A stretch of 64,000 nt of DNA, from positions 28,863 through 92,862 of the forward strand of contig NZ_JAPNLK010000025.1 in NCBI RefSeq assembly GCF_026627505.1, given 5' to 3'. This document shows, piece by piece, positions 8,690-20,436 of this stretch. Positions within the stretch are counted from its first letter, which is position 1. Each line of letters starts with the position of its first letter. The notes beneath the pieces are model-generated. The model saw only the letters and a list, made by a program, of their open reading frames with translations. It made no database searches and was not told the origin of the DNA. This stretch comes from Streptomyces sp. H27-H5. GTDB taxonomy: Bacteria > Actinomycetota > Actinomycetes > Streptomycetales > Streptomycetaceae. The position numbers and the translations under genes were made by a program.

Positions 8690-9465
8690 TCACCAGCCGT
8701 ACGTCGCGCAGGCCGCGTCGAGGAGTTCCCGCAGCCGGAGCGCGTCCGGGGCGAGGGCCGTCACCAACACGGCCGGCCCGGGCAGCGCGGTCGCCACCGC
8801 GAACTCGCCGAGCACGGCGGCGGCGGGCGGCGCCTGCGCGAACCGCGGGTCCACCACGAGCAGTTGCCCCAGCGCGCGGTGGCCCGCGAGCCCGGCCGGA
8901 CCGTCCCAGCCGCCGGGTGCTCCCGGTCCGCAGGCCACCTCCTGATCCAGCAGCGGCCGGCCTCCCCGGTCGACGGTCAGCCGGCTGCGCAGCAGGCCCG
9001 GGACCTCCCCGCTGCGGCCGAGCACCTGCTCCTCGCGCAGCAGCAGTCGTGCGGTGGGGGCCAGTTCGACGCGGGTGGTGACCCGCAGGTCGCTGCCGCG
9101 CACGGAGACGAGCGGCTCGGGCAGCCACCGCACCCGCGCCTCCTCGGCGAGGGTCAGTCGTACGTCGTACCGTGCGGGTTCCCCGCCCCGGCCGGGCAGC
9201 GCGAGGGTCGCCGCCGCCGAGCGGAGGCCGAGCCGGGCGCCCGGTCCGGCGGTCGCCTCGACGGTGAGGTGGTCACCGCCGAGCGGGGCGCTCATGGCGC
9301 CGACCAGCATCACCTCGGCCTCGGCGGCCTCGCCCCGTACCCGGCGCAGCGCGAGCGGACCCTCCCCGGCCAGCAGGGGCAGCGCGGTGCCGCCGCGCCC
9401 GTCGGCGACGGCGCCGATCCGGGCGGTGGCGCGCAGCCCGAGGGCGGGTACCGCCGGGGCGCCGG

Positions 9466-9469
<4 letters not shown>
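8690..9469 (-). CDS. ureD: urease accessory protein UreD
   Basis: This 259-aa protein is the scaffold that binds apo-urease and, with UreF and UreG, delivers nickel to the active site. It matches the UreD/UreH family in length and layout (early [13 protein letters not shown], central [12 protein letters not shown], late [12 protein letters not shown]). It is the last gene of the operon, and its start overlaps the ureG stop by 4 bases (ATGA), which implies translational coupling. No membrane segment is seen. The 220 bases between this gene and the next minus-strand gene hold no clear reading frame. Confidence 0.92.
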
Positions 9470-10155
<686 letters not shown>

Positions 10156-10184
10156 GGGTTCTCCTGGGGGTGTGGGGAGGCTGT

Positions 10185-10859
10185 TCAGGACGCGAAGAGC
10201 CGTACCGGCCAGGCGGCATGGACCTGGGCCGAGATGTCCAGCAGCGGCGAGGAGGCGGCGGGCAGTACGCCCGTTCCCTCGTCGCGGGCGAGCAGGGCCG
10301 CCTCGGTGGCCCGCGCGGACACGGCGTCCAGCTCGGGTGCGAGTCGGGCCAGTACGGCGCTCGCCTCGAAGGGGTCGAGGCCGAGCAGGCGCACGGTCGC
10401 GGTGGCGGGTCCGCTGACGCTCTCGTACACCGCCACGTGCGCGGCGTCCGACGGCCCGAGTCCGGCCGCCCGCGCGGTGACGCCGAGGACCACGGGCTGG
10501 TGGGCGCCGCGCGGGAAGGCGGCGGCCAGGGCGTCCAGTTCGCCGGCCGGCCAGGTCGCGCGGGCGGCCCGCAGCAGTTGCCTGCCGAGTCGGCGCGCGG
10601 CGGTGCGCAGCGCGGGCGAGGGGGTGCGTGCGTCGGCGGCGGCGTCGAGTTCGGCGGGGTCGAGTCCGAGGGCGGCGGCCGCCGCGAGTCCGGCGGCGAC
10701 GAGCCCGGAGGTGTGCAGCCGGCCCCGGCAGAAGTCGGCGAGGGTGGCTGCGTCGTGGATCCGGCCCGCCTTGCAGGCGGCCTCCGCCCCGCCGGAGTGG
10801 GCGTGCCCTCCGGCGGGGAAGCGGCCGTCCGCGAGGACGAGCAGTGCGGCGAGGCTCAT
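10185..10859 (-). CDS. ureF: urease accessory protein UreF
   Basis: This 224-aa helical protein is the UreG-activating partner in the UreDFG complex. It begins with the family pattern [15 protein letters not shown] and ends with the hydrophobic tail typical of UreF. The start lies 31 bases after ureC. UreF proteins are otherwise weakly conserved, so the operon position supports the call strongly. Confidence 0.92.
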   Translation of the reverse strand: MSLAALLVLADGRFPAGGHAHSGGAEAACKAGRIHDAATLADFCRGRLHTSGLVAAGLAAAAALGLDPAELDAAADARTPSPALRTAARRLGRQLLRAARATWPAGELDALAAAFPRGAHQPVVLGVTARAAGLGPSDAAHVAVYESVSGPATATVRLLGLDPFEASAVLARLAPELDAVSARATEAALLARDEGTGVLPAASSPLLDISAQVHAAWPVRLFAS

Positions 10860-10890
10860 CGGGTGCGGCCCCCGGTCGTGCGGGTGCGCA

Positions 10891-12604
<1,714 letters not shown>

Positions 12605-12612
<8 letters not shown>

Positions 12613-12916
12613 CGAGGGGTCCCCCGGTCTCCCCGCGCAGCCCCGGCACGGTCCGCAGCCCGCCCAGCGGTACGAGTTCCACCGCGACCGGGATGCCCGG
12701 CTCGAAGCGGACCGCGGTACCGGCGGCGATGTTGAGGCGGAGCCCGCGCGCGGCACGGCGGTCGAAGTCGAGGCCCGGATTGACCTCGGCGAAGTGGTAG
12801 TGCGAACCGACCTGAACGGGTCGGTCGGCGGCGTTGAGCACGGTGAGACGGGTGACGGGGCGGCCCTCGTTGAGGCGCACCGGACCGTCCCCGAAGCGGA
12901 TTTCGCCGGGGATCAT
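12605..12916 (-). CDS. ureB: urease beta subunit
   Basis: This 103-aa structural subunit packs with UreA and UreC in the urease trimer. It shows the family core [13 protein letters not shown] and [13 protein letters not shown], and the start MIPGEI is canonical. It lies 14 bases after ureA with a good AGGAGGAGCC ribosome site, and its end overlaps ureC. Confidence 0.96.
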
Positions 12917-12930
12917 GCGGGGGCTCCTCC

Positions 12931-13245
12931 TCAGACGATCGGGTCGTGGACAGTGACGAGCTTGGTGCCGTCCGGGAAGGTCGCCTCGACCTGCACGTCG
13001 TGGATCATCTCGGGGATCCCCTCCATGACCTCCTCGCGCGCCAGCACGGTGCGTCCGGAGGCCATCAGCTCGGCCACCGTCCGCCCGTCGCGGGCGCCTT
13101 CGAGGATGTGCGAGGTGATGAGGGCCACCGCCTCAGGGTGGTTGAGGCGCACCCCGCGCGCCCTGCGCTTCTCGGCCACGTCCGCCGCCACGTGGATGAG
13201 TAGTCTCTCCTGCTCGTGCGGTGTCAATTGCACTCGTATCACCAT
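12931..13245 (-). CDS. ureA: urease gamma subunit
   Basis: This 104-aa subunit is the first gene of the urease operon. It matches UreA throughout ([57 protein letters not shown]). The ATG at 13245 adds three residues before the more usual MQLTPHE start; GGAAGC lies 4 bases upstream of it, while the internal GTG has no ribosome site. Transcription probably starts near 13273, just downstream of two adjacent inverted repeats. Confidence 0.96.
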   Translation of the reverse strand: MVIRVQLTPHEQERLLIHVAADVAEKRRARGVRLNHPEAVALITSHILEGARDGRTVAELMASGRTVLAREEVMEGIPEMIHDVQVEATFPDGTKLVTVHDPIV

Positions 13246-13279
13246 GCTTCCAGGACAAGATCAACGCCGCGCCGACGCG

Positions 13280-13325
13280 ACCCTATCGGCCGTCAACACT
13301 TTGTTGACCTGGGCATTTCCATGCC
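13280..13325 (-). promoter_or_regulatory. urease operon promoter/operator region
   Basis: Reading toward ureA, a TAGGGT -10-like box occupies 13285-13280. Immediately upstream is a perfect inverted repeat, GTCAACA-CTT-TGTTGAC (13292-13308), covering the -35 zone. A second one, GGCAT-TTCC-ATGCC, lies at 13312-13325. This looks like a regulator-binding site. GlnR, a nickel regulator or a local factor are all possible, and none matches clearly by eye. Confidence 0.5.
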
Positions 13326-13538
13326 AAGCGTGTCTTGTCCAACGCAGAGGGAGGCTTTCCGTTCCGATCACCGTCGCTTTGCCGGCGCATGGGTGATCAT
13401 TGACGGAAGACCGCGGACGCCCACGCTAGGGTCCGTAGTTTTCCGCCGCGTTAACGCACGTTTCGTGGAGGCACCCGGTTCGCCCGGCGCGGCGCCTCCG
13501 CCAGGTTCCGTATACGGAAGCTTCCTACGAGGAGAGTC

Positions 13539-13931
13539 ATGTTTCTCAACCCTGTCCGCCACATCACCTTCGACGCGGTCGACCCCTACAAGATCGCCGA
13601 GTTCTGGTCGGCCGTGACCGGTTACCCGATCCATCCGGACGACGTGGAGGGCGACGAAGAGATCCTGCTGGAGCCGGGACAGCCCGGCGTCCCGGGCCTG
13701 TTGTTCATCCGCGTGCCGGACGCCAAGTCCGTGAAGAACCGGGTCCACCTGGACATCCAGCCGCCCACCGGGACGCGCGACGAGACCGTCACGCGGCTGA
13801 CCGGGCTCGGGGCGCGGATCGTGGACGACCGGCGGGACGAGGACGGGGTGCTCGGCTGGGTCGTGCTCGCCGACCCCGAGGGGAACGAACTGTGCATCGA
13901 GCGCAGCGCCGAGGAGCGCGCCGGCGCCTGA
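13539..13931 (+). CDS. VOC superfamily (glyoxalase-like) protein
   Basis: This 130-aa single-domain protein has the paired beta-alpha-beta-beta-beta layout of the glyoxalase/bleomycin-resistance superfamily. The start HITFDAVDPYKIAEFWSAVTGY and the end VVLADPEGNELCIE are typical of the Glyoxalase_6 group found in many copies in Streptomyces. Candidate metal ligands are the N-terminal His8, the central His (NRVHLDIQ) and the C-terminal Glu (NELCIE). CGAGGAGAG precedes the ATG. The substrate is unknown. It is divergent from the urease operon but not evidently linked in function. Confidence 0.85.
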   Translation: MFLNPVRHITFDAVDPYKIAEFWSAVTGYPIHPDDVEGDEEILLEPGQPGVPGLLFIRVPDAKSVKNRVHLDIQPPTGTRDETVTRLTGLGARIVDDRRDEDGVLGWVVLADPEGNELCIERSAEERAGA

Positions 13932-13958
13932 GTCGGGTCGCGGAAGGGGCCTGCCGGC

Positions 13959-13974
13959 GGAGCCCTTCGGCTCC
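13959..13974. terminator. short hairpin between convergent genes
   Basis: GGAGCC-CTTC-GGCTCC forms a 6-bp stem between the VOC stop codon and the end of the convergent ATP-binding protein gene. A longer outer pairing (GTCGGG with CCCGAC) may enclose it. It is a modest terminator candidate. Confidence 0.45.
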
Positions 13975-14003
13975 TCGCCTCCCCGACCCGCGGGCCGATC
14001 GCG

Positions 14004-14453
14004 TCAACAGCCGGTGGGAGCCTTCGCCGCGGCCACCGCGGTCCACGGCAGCGCGATCCACACGGTCTTGCCGCCGTCCTCGGTCGGGGTGACCGACAGC
14101 CGCCCGCCCGCCTCGGCGGCCAGCCAACGGATGATGACCATGCCCCGCCCGTTGTCCTGCTGGACCGCCGCGGGGAGCCGCCGGGGATGGCGCGGGTGAC
14201 TGTCGGTCACCCCGACGCGCAGCCATTCACCGCGCTCCAGCCGGACGTCGACGGTGAACGTGGGCGACTGGCCGCGCGTGTGCTGGACCGCGTTGGTCGC
14301 GAGTTCCGAGACGATCAGTCGCACGGTGTCGGCGGTCTCGGATTCGTCGGGCAATCCCCATTCACCGAGTACTTCCGCGACGTACCGGCGGGCAGCGGCG
14401 ACCGAGGCCGGGTCGCTCGGCAGGGTGACGGATGCTTCCTGGTGATCTGCCAT
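14004..14453 (-). CDS. ATP-binding protein, anti-sigma-factor/HATPase_c_2 type
   Basis: This 149-aa protein is a single GHKL ATPase domain like those of the RsbW/SpoIIAB family. The N box SELATNAVQHT is at about 49-59, the G1 box VGVTDSHPR at about 76-84 and the G2-like DNGRGMVII at about 99-107. There is no kinase dimerisation domain. In Streptomyces such proteins commonly sit beside HTH-DUF5753 and DUF397 genes, as here, where they are compared with AbaA-like products. It is divergent from the HTH gene across 197 bases that hold an AT-rich palindrome. Confidence 0.87.
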   Translation of the reverse strand: MADHQEASVTLPSDPASVAAARRYVAEVLGEWGLPDESETADTVRLIVSELATNAVQHTRGQSPTFTVDVRLERGEWLRVGVTDSHPRHPRRLPAAVQQDNGRGMVIIRWLAAEAGGRLSVTPTEDGGKTVWIALPWTAVAAAKAPTGC

Positions 14454-14548
14454 GGCGACGTCCCTTTCCCACCGGGGCGTAACCGTCCCGGATCTACGCT
14501 GAGCGCCAGAGTGTCACCCATCGTGCCGCCGTTTCTGCCGTTCTCCCA

Positions 14549-14564
14549 AGATATGCATATATCT
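14549..14564. promoter_or_regulatory. AT-rich inverted repeat in the WhiJ-type divergent region
   Basis: AGATAT-GCAT-ATATCT (with the perfect inner palindrome ATATGCATAT) stands out in very GC-rich DNA. It lies between the divergent ATP-binding and HTH genes, about 87 bases before the latter. It is a likely binding site for the adjacent HTH regulator; this is inference. Confidence 0.5.
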
Positions 14565-14650
14565 GTCGCTCAATGCGGTGAACTCTGCTACGGAAGAGCG
14601 TATTTGGACGGCAGACTGGCGCGAGCTGTGCCGGTGGAAGGAGAGCGGGT

Positions 14651-15532
14651 ATGCAGCACGGTCCCGCGGTGCGCCGACGCAAGCTCGGCGAGGAACTGCG
14701 TGCGCTCCGTGACCGGTCCGGACTCACCAGTGGTGAGGCGGCCCGGATCGTGGGATGGCACCAGTCGAAAATCAGCCGCATCGAGACGGGTCGCAGTGGC
14801 GCGAAGACAGCGGACATCCGGCTGTTGCTCGACGCCTACGGCGATGTGGTCAGCGCCCAGCAGCGGGCCCTCTTGGAGGCCCTCGGGGCCTCGGCGGCGG
14901 GCTCGGGCGCGGGCGACGCCGCGCGCGGCCGGCAGTGGTGGCACGACTACCGGGGGCTGCTGCCGCAGGAGTACCGGGACTTCATCAGCCTGGAGGCAGG
15001 CGCCCGCGCAGCGCGGACGGTGGAACTCTCCGTGGTTCCGGGTCTGTTGCAGACGCCGGGGTACGCGCGCGCCGTGACCAGGGCGGCTCTGGGCGGGTTG
15101 CCGGAGCCGAAGGTGGACGCGCTGGTCGACGTACGGCTGGCCCGACAGTCGGTGCTGCGGGCCGATCCGCCGCTCCAGCTGAGCGCCGTGCTGGACGAGG
15201 CGGTGCTGCGGCGCCAGATCGGGGGGCCGGGGGTGATGGAGGAGCAGTTGCGGCACCTGGTGGAGGTGGCCCTGTTGCCCCAAGTGCGGCTCCAGGTACT
15301 GCCGTTCAGCGTGGGGGGTCATCTCGGCCTCACCGGACCGTTCGTCATCTTCTCATTTCCGAACATCGCCGATCTGGATGTGGTGGTCCTCGACCATCTG
15401 ACGAGTAGCCTCTATCTGGAGCGGAAGGAAGACCTAGAGGCGTACAGCGCCGCGTTCCGCACCATCCAGGCGCACGCCCTCCCGCCCCAGGACTCGTCGG
15501 ATCTCATCAGCTCCATCGCTGACGACGCGTAA
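14651..15532 (+). CDS. helix-turn-helix regulator with DUF5753 (WhiJ-like)
   Basis: This 293-aa protein has an XRE-type HTH at about residues 10-65 (LGEELRALRDRSGLTSGEAA ... WHQSKISRIETGRSG) and a C-terminal DUF5753 domain from about 95 (ARTVELSVVPGLLQTPGYAR ... LDVVVLDHLTSSLYLE). This is the layout of S. coelicolor WhiJ, a developmental regulator. A DUF397 gene follows after 13 bases, and an ATP-binding protein gene is divergent, giving the full triad. A GGAAGGAGAG ribosome site supports the start. Which process this copy controls is not evident, because Streptomyces carry many such sets. Confidence 0.92.
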   Translation: MQHGPAVRRRKLGEELRALRDRSGLTSGEAARIVGWHQSKISRIETGRSGAKTADIRLLLDAYGDVVSAQQRALLEALGASAAGSGAGDAARGRQWWHDYRGLLPQEYRDFISLEAGARAARTVELSVVPGLLQTPGYARAVTRAALGGLPEPKVDALVDVRLARQSVLRADPPLQLSAVLDEAVLRRQIGGPGVMEEQLRHLVEVALLPQVRLQVLPFSVGGHLGLTGPFVIFSFPNIADLDVVVLDHLTSSLYLERKEDLEAYSAAFRTIQAHALPPQDSSDLISSIADDA

Positions 15533-15545
15533 GGAGGCACCCCCC

Positions 15546-15767
15546 GTGTCCGCAACCCCCTTATCCACCAGCGGACTTCTGATCAGCGCGCGGTGGCGGC
15601 GGAGCAGCCGCAGCACCGGGATGAACAACTGCGTGGAAGCGGCCGTCCTCCGTGGCGGCCTGCTGGCCGTCCGTGACTCCAAACGGACGGACGGCCCGGC
15701 CGTGCTCTTCACCGGGCCGGCCTGGCAGGGCTTCCTCGCATCCGTACGGACGGACGCTCACGCCTGA
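15546..15767 (+). CDS. DUF397 domain protein (BldB/WhiJ-partner type)
   Basis: This 73-aa protein has the DUF397 pattern: WRRSSRSTGMNNCVEAAVL, then LLAVRDSKRTDGPAVLFTGP and WQGFLASV. Such small proteins are encoded beside WhiJ-like regulators and are thought to antagonise or assist them. The GTG start lies 13 bases after the HTH gene, with AAGGAGGCACC upstream, so the two are co-transcribed. The 3' end takes part in a terminator hairpin. Confidence 0.92.
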   Translation: MSATPLSTSGLLISARWRRSSRSTGMNNCVEAAVLRGGLLAVRDSKRTDGPAVLFTGPAWQGFLASVRTDAHA

Positions 15768-15780
15768 CGCCCGTACGGAT
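15740..15780. terminator. bidirectional hairpin between DUF397 gene and bioF
   Basis: Perfect 10-bp arms ATCCGTACGG and CCGTACGGAT enclose a 21-base loop that contains the DUF397 stop codon. It lies 10 bases before the convergent bioF stop codon. Confidence 0.55.
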
Positions 15781-15789
15781 CGCCCCGCC

Positions 15790-16962
15790 TCAGCGGTCCG
15801 TGGCTCCGGCGGGAGCGGTACGAAGGATCACCCCGACGGCCCGGTCGATCTCCTCCCCCGTGAGATTCGCCCGGGCGGTCAGCCGCAGCCGGGAGATGCC
15901 GTCCGGTACGGACGGCGGCCGGAAGCACCCCACGGACAGACCCTCCTCACGGCAGTCGGCGGCCCAGCGCAGTGCCGCCGAGGCCGACGGGGCCCGCACC
16001 GACACCACGGCCGCGTCCGGCCTGGCCGCGGCCAGGCCGGACGCGGTGAGCCGCCCGTACAACGCGGCGGCCACCTGCCGCACCCGGTCCGCGCGCTCCG
16101 GTTCCCGCTGGAGCAGACGCAGGCTCGCGAGCGCCGCACCGGCGGCGGCCGGCGCCAACCCGGTGTCGAAGATGAAGGTCCGGGCCGTGTTGATCAGGTG
16201 TCGGATCACCTTCGCCGGGCCGAGCACCACCCCGCCCTGGCTGCCGAGGGACTTCGACAGGGTCATCGTCGCGACCACGCCGGGCGCGCCCGCCAGGCCG
16301 AGGGCGTGCAACGCGCCCCGGCCTCCGGCGCCCAGGACACCGAGCCCGTGGGCGTCGTCCACGACCAGCGCCGCGCCCTCGTCGCGGCAGGCCGCCGCGT
16401 ACGCGAGGAGCGGCGCGGCGTCCCCGTCCACGGAGAAGACCGAGTCGCTGACCAGCAGGGCACGGCCCTCGTGCCCTGCGAGCGTCTTGCGCGCGATGTC
16501 CGGGCCGCCGTGCGGGGTGACCGCGATCCGGGCCCGTGAGAGGCGGCAGCCGTCGACGATCGAGGCGTGGTTCCCCGCGTCGGAGACGACGAGCGTGTCC
16601 CGGTCGCTGAGGGCGGTGACGGCCGCCAGGTTGGCCGCGTACCCGGAGGAGAGGACCAGCGCCGCCTCGAACCCGCAGAAGGCCGCCAGTTCCCGCTCGA
16701 GCCGGGCATGAAGCTCGGTCGTGCCCGTCACCAGGCGCGATCCAGTGGCTCCCCCGCCCCACCGCTCGGCCGCCTCCTGGGCGCCGCGGATCGTCTCGGG
16801 ATGCCGGGAGAGACCCAGGTAGTCGTTGCCCGCGAGGTCCATGAGCGGCGAGTCGGACGGCCTCGGGCGCAGCGTCCGCACCAGTCCTGCCTGCTCACGC
16901 GCCTGCTCCTCGCCGTCGATCCAGGCGAAGACGTCCTCGGGCTCCGGGGTGTGCTCGGTCAT
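15790..16962 (-). CDS. bioF: 8-amino-7-oxononanoate synthase
   Basis: This 390-aa PLP enzyme condenses pimeloyl-ACP (or -CoA) with alanine, the first committed step of biotin ring assembly. Family marks are NDYLGLS at 46-52, [11 protein letters not shown] at 71-81, the cofactor-binding [11 protein letters not shown] at 201-211 and the PLP lysine 237 in [11 protein letters not shown]. It is divergent from bioBAD, so the biotin cluster is split over two promoters in a 155-base control region. Confidence 0.94.
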   Translation of the reverse strand: MTEHTPEPEDVFAWIDGEEQAREQAGLVRTLRPRPSDSPLMDLAGNDYLGLSRHPETIRGAQEAAERWGGGATGSRLVTGTTELHARLERELAAFCGFEAALVLSSGYAANLAAVTALSDRDTLVVSDAGNHASIVDGCRLSRARIAVTPHGGPDIARKTLAGHEGRALLVSDSVFSVDGDAAPLLAYAAACRDEGAALVVDDAHGLGVLGAGGRGALHALGLAGAPGVVATMTLSKSLGSQGGVVLGPAKVIRHLINTARTFIFDTGLAPAAAGAALASLRLLQREPERADRVRQVAAALYGRLTASGLAAARPDAAVVSVRAPSASAALRWAADCREEGLSVGCFRPPSVPDGISRLRLTARANLTGEEIDRAVGVILRTAPAGATDR

Positions 16963-16985
16963 CGGCGGTCCTCGCGTTTTGTCGG

Positions 16986-17047
16986 CTGTCGACAGATCTG
17001 CTCGACCCTAGCCGTCGCCGCTCGAGGGGTAGATGTGGCGATCCACA
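16986..17047. promoter_or_regulatory. two palindromes in the bioF-bioB divergent control region
   Basis: The gap between bioF and bioB holds the 10-bp palindrome CTGTCGACAG (16986-16995) and an inverted repeat TGTGG-CGAT-CCACA (17034-17047). Biotin genes are usually repressed when biotin is plentiful, and these are candidate operators. Neither matches a BirA or BioQ site that I can name with confidence. Confidence 0.4.
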
Positions 17048-17117
17048 CACTCCGATCTGGCCATGTTGTCTGATCTCTCCTTGGCCGGGAGTGCCGGTGT
17101 GGGCCAGGATCAGCGTC

Positions 17118-18371
17118 ATGGACCTGCTGAACACCCTGGTGGACAAGGGGCTGCGGCGCGAGCTGCCGACCCGCGAAGAGGCGCTCGCCGTACTGGCGAC
17201 CTCGGACGACGAACTGCTCGACGTGGTGACCGCGGCCGGCAAGGTACGCCGCCAGTGGTTCGGCCGTCGAGTGAAGCTGAACTACCTGGTCAACCTGAAG
17301 TCGGGCCTCTGCCCGGAGGACTGCTCGTACTGTTCCCAGCGCCTGGGTTCGAAGGCGGAGATCCTCAAGTACACGTGGCTGAAACCGGAGGAGGCCTCCC
17401 AGGCCGCCGCGGCCGGCGTCGCGGGCGGGGCCAAGCGGGTCTGTCTGGTGGCGAGCGGGCGCGGTCCGACGGACCGTGACGTGGACCGGGTCGGCAAGAC
17501 GATCGAGGCGATCAAGGAGCAGAACGAGGGCATCGAGGTCTGTGCCTGCCTGGGTCTGCTCTCGGACGGTCAGGCGGAGCGTCTGAAGGACGCGGGTGCG
17601 GATGCCTACAACCACAACCTCAACACCTCCGAGGCCACGTACGGGCAGATCACCAAGACCCACACCTACGCGGACCGCGTCGACACGGTGCAGAAGGCGC
17701 ACGCCGCCGGCCTGTCCGCCTGCTCCGGCCTGATCGCGGGCATGGGCGAGAGCGACGAGGACCTCGTCGACGTCGTCTACTCGCTGCGCGCGCTGGACCC
17801 GGACTCGGTGCCGGTCAACTTCCTGATCCCCTTCGAGGGCACGCCGCTGGCCAAGGAGTGGAACCTCACCCCGCAGCGCTGCCTCCGGATCCTGGCGATG
17901 GTGCGGTTCGTCTGCCCCGACGTCGAGGTCCGGCTCGCGGGCGGGCGCGAGGTGCACCTGCGCTCGATGCAGCCGCTGGCCCTGCACCTGGTCAACTCGA
18001 TCTTCCTCGGCGACTACCTGACCAGTGAGGGCCAGGCCGGTCAGGCCGACCTGGACATGATCGCGGACGCCGGTTTCGAGGTGGAGGGCGCCGGTACGAC
18101 GACCCTGCCCACGCACCGCGCCGACGCGGCGGCCGCGCCCGCCGCGGCCGGAGGCTGCGGTTCGCACGGCGGCGGCGCCTCGCTCTGCGGCCCGTCCGAC
18201 GCCGCGGGCTCCGCCGAGGCGGCGGGCTGCGGTTCGGCGTGCGGTGGTTGCTCGGGGCACGCCGAGCCGGCGGCCGCCTCCCGCGCCCGGGTCGAGCCCG
18301 GTGAGGTGCGCTCGGACCTGGTGTCGGTGCGTCGACGTGGCGCGGGGACGGACATCGCCCCCAATGCCTGA
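17118..18371 (+). CDS. bioB: biotin synthase
   Basis: This 417-aa radical SAM enzyme inserts sulfur into dethiobiotin. The CxxxCxxC cluster motif is CPEDCSYC at about 65-72, followed by [15 protein letters not shown] and the substrate-binding [11 protein letters not shown] region. The core ends near residue 330. A C-terminal extension of about 80 residues follows, rich in Ala, Gly and Cys (five Cys and two His, for example [12 protein letters not shown]), which the E. coli enzyme lacks. The ATG at 17118 is where homology starts. It overlaps bioA by 8 bases. Confidence 0.94.
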   Translation: MDLLNTLVDKGLRRELPTREEALAVLATSDDELLDVVTAAGKVRRQWFGRRVKLNYLVNLKSGLCPEDCSYCSQRLGSKAEILKYTWLKPEEASQAAAAGVAGGAKRVCLVASGRGPTDRDVDRVGKTIEAIKEQNEGIEVCACLGLLSDGQAERLKDAGADAYNHNLNTSEATYGQITKTHTYADRVDTVQKAHAAGLSACSGLIAGMGESDEDLVDVVYSLRALDPDSVPVNFLIPFEGTPLAKEWNLTPQRCLRILAMVRFVCPDVEVRLAGGREVHLRSMQPLALHLVNSIFLGDYLTSEGQAGQADLDMIADAGFEVEGAGTTTLPTHRADAAAAPAAAGGCGSHGGGASLCGPSDAAGSAEAAGCGSACGGCSGHAEPAAASRARVEPGEVRSDLVSVRRRGAGTDIAPNA

Positions 18372-19698
18372 TCAGCACCTCCCACTGCCTGATCCGCGGG
18401 ACGCGCTGCCGGCCGCCGACCTGGTCGCGCTGGACCGGCAGCACGTCTGGCACCCGTACGGCCCGATGCCCGGCAAGCAGGATCCGCTGGTCGTCTCCTC
18501 CGCGTCGGGCGTCCGGCTGCGTCTCGCCGCCCCCTCCCAGGGGCACGAGGAGCTGGTCGACGGGATGTCCTCCTGGTGGTCGGCCGTCCACGGCTACAAC
18601 CACCCGGTGCTGAACGAGGCCGTGACCGCCCAGTTGGGTCGGATGTCGCACGTCATGTTCGGCGGGCTCACCCACGAGCCCGCCGTCCGCCTCGCGACGA
18701 GGCTCGTCGAGATCACCCCGGCCGGCCTGGAGCACGTGTTCCTGGCCGACTCGGGTTCGGTCTCCGTCGAGGTCGCCGTGAAGATGTGCCTCCAGTACTG
18801 GCGCTCCGTCGGCCGGCCCGGCAAGACCCGCCTGCTCACCTGGCGCGGCGGCTACCACGGTGACACCTGGCAGCCGATGGCCGTCTGCGACCCCGAGGGC
18901 GGGATGCACGAGCTGTGGTCGGGGCAGCTGCCGCGGCAACTGTTCGCGGACGCCCCTCCGGCCGGGTTCGACGTGCCGGTGGACCCCTCGTACGTGGCCC
19001 ACCTGCGCTCCCTGATCGCGGCGCACGCCGACGAGCTGGCGGCCGTGATCGTGGAGCCCGTGGTCCAGGGCGCGGGCGGCATGCAGTTCCACAACCCGGG
19101 CTACGTCGCCGCGCTCCGGGACCTGTGCGACGAGTACGACGTCCTTCTCGTCCTGGACGAGATCGCCACCGGCTTCGGTCGTACGGGCGCGCTGTTCGCG
19201 GCGGAACACGCGGGGATCACCCCGGATGTGATGTGCCTGGGCAAGGCCCTGACCGGCGGATACCTCACCCTCTCCGCGACGCTCTGCACCGAGCGGGTGG
19301 CCGACGGGATCTCCCGCGGCGAGGTGCCCGTTCTGGCGCACGGGCCGACGTTCATGGGCAACCCGCTCGCGACGGCGGTGGCGAACGCCTCGATCGACCT
19401 GCTGCTGAGCCAGGCCTGGCAACGGGAGATCAAGCGTCTCGAAGCCGGTCTCCTGGCGGGCCTGGAACCGGCCAGGGCCCTGCCCGGTGTACGCGACGTG
19501 CGAGTCCTCGGCGCGATCGGCGTGATCCAGCTCGACCACCCCGTGGACATGGCCGCCGCCACCCGGGCGGCCGTCCGGGAAGGGGTCTGGCTGCGCCCGT
19601 TCCGCGATCTGATCTACACGATGCCTCCGTTCGTGACGGGCGACGCCGACGTGGCGCGCATCTGCCGTGCGGTGTGCGCAGCGGCCCGGGAGGGCTGA
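18364..19698 (+). CDS. bioA: adenosylmethionine-8-amino-7-oxononanoate aminotransferase
   Basis: This 444-aa PLP aminotransferase converts 7-keto-8-aminopelargonate to 7,8-diaminopelargonate with S-adenosylmethionine as amino donor. It shows HVWHPYGPM at 27-35, the PLP region GGYHGDTW at 162-169, [12 protein letters not shown] at 264-275 and the catalytic Lys294 in [10 protein letters not shown]. The ATG overlaps the bioB stop by 8 bases, which implies coupled translation. bioD follows after 5 bases. Confidence 0.95.
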   Translation: MPDQHLPLPDPRDALPAADLVALDRQHVWHPYGPMPGKQDPLVVSSASGVRLRLAAPSQGHEELVDGMSSWWSAVHGYNHPVLNEAVTAQLGRMSHVMFGGLTHEPAVRLATRLVEITPAGLEHVFLADSGSVSVEVAVKMCLQYWRSVGRPGKTRLLTWRGGYHGDTWQPMAVCDPEGGMHELWSGQLPRQLFADAPPAGFDVPVDPSYVAHLRSLIAAHADELAAVIVEPVVQGAGGMQFHNPGYVAALRDLCDEYDVLLVLDEIATGFGRTGALFAAEHAGITPDVMCLGKALTGGYLTLSATLCTERVADGISRGEVPVLAHGPTFMGNPLATAVANASIDLLLSQAWQREIKRLEAGLLAGLEPARALPGVRDVRVLGAIGVIQLDHPVDMAAATRAAVREGVWLRPFRDLIYTMPPFVTGDADVARICRAVCAAAREG

Positions 19699-19703
19699 CC
19701 CAC

Positions 19704-20423
19704 ATGACGATCCTGATGATCTCCGGCACCGGTACGGAAATCGGCAAGACGGTGACGACCGCCGCCATCGCGACGGCCGCGACGGCCGCAGGCCTGACCG
19801 TGGCGGTGCTCAAACCGGCCCAGACCGGCGTCGGACCGGACGAACCGGGCGACGCGGCGGAAGTCGCGCGGCTGGCCGGTTCGTCCGTGACCGCCGAGGA
19901 ACTGGCCCGCTATCCCGAACCCCTGGCGCCCGACACGGCGGCCCGGCGCTCGGGGCTGGCCCCGGTCTCGCCCCGAGCCGTCGCCGAGGCCGCGCACCGG
20001 CTCGACCTCTCCCACGACCTGGTCCTGGTCGAGGGGGCGGGCGGGCTCCTGGTCCGCTTCGACGAGGAGGGCAACACCCTGGCCGACGTGGCCCGCCTGC
20101 TCGACGCCCCCGTGCTGATCGTCGCCCCGGCGGGGCTCGGCACGCTGAACGCCACCACCCTCACGGCCGAGGCCCTGCGGGCCCGGTCGTTGACCCCGTG
20201 GGGCGTGGTGGTCGGCAGTTGGCCCGCCGCCCCGGATCTGGCCTCGCGGTGCAACCTCGCCGACCTGCCGAAGTCCGCGGGTGTCCCGCTGATGGGCGCC
20301 GTCCCGCAGGGTTCGGGCGCGTTGGCCCCGGCCGACTTCCGTACGGCGGCCCCCACGTGGCTGGGGCCGATGCTCCACGGCACCTGGTCGGAAACGGAGT
20401 TCCTGCGGGCCTGGCAGCCCTGA
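19704..20423 (+). CDS. bioD: dethiobiotin synthetase
   Basis: This 239-aa ATP-dependent carboxylase closes the ureido ring of dethiobiotin. The P-loop GTGTEIGKT is at 8-16, followed by KPAQTG (substrate lysine) and the VEGAGGLLVRFDE motif. It ends the bioBAD operon, only 5 bases after bioA. A four-copy tandem repeat begins 14 bases after its stop codon. Confidence 0.95.
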   Translation: MTILMISGTGTEIGKTVTTAAIATAATAAGLTVAVLKPAQTGVGPDEPGDAAEVARLAGSSVTAEELARYPEPLAPDTAARRSGLAPVSPRAVAEAAHRLDLSHDLVLVEGAGGLLVRFDEEGNTLADVARLLDAPVLIVAPAGLGTLNATTLTAEALRARSLTPWGVVVGSWPAAPDLASRCNLADLPKSAGVPLMGAVPQGSGALAPADFRTAAPTWLGPMLHGTWSETEFLRAWQP

Positions 20424-20436
20424 CCGCCGACCCGCG

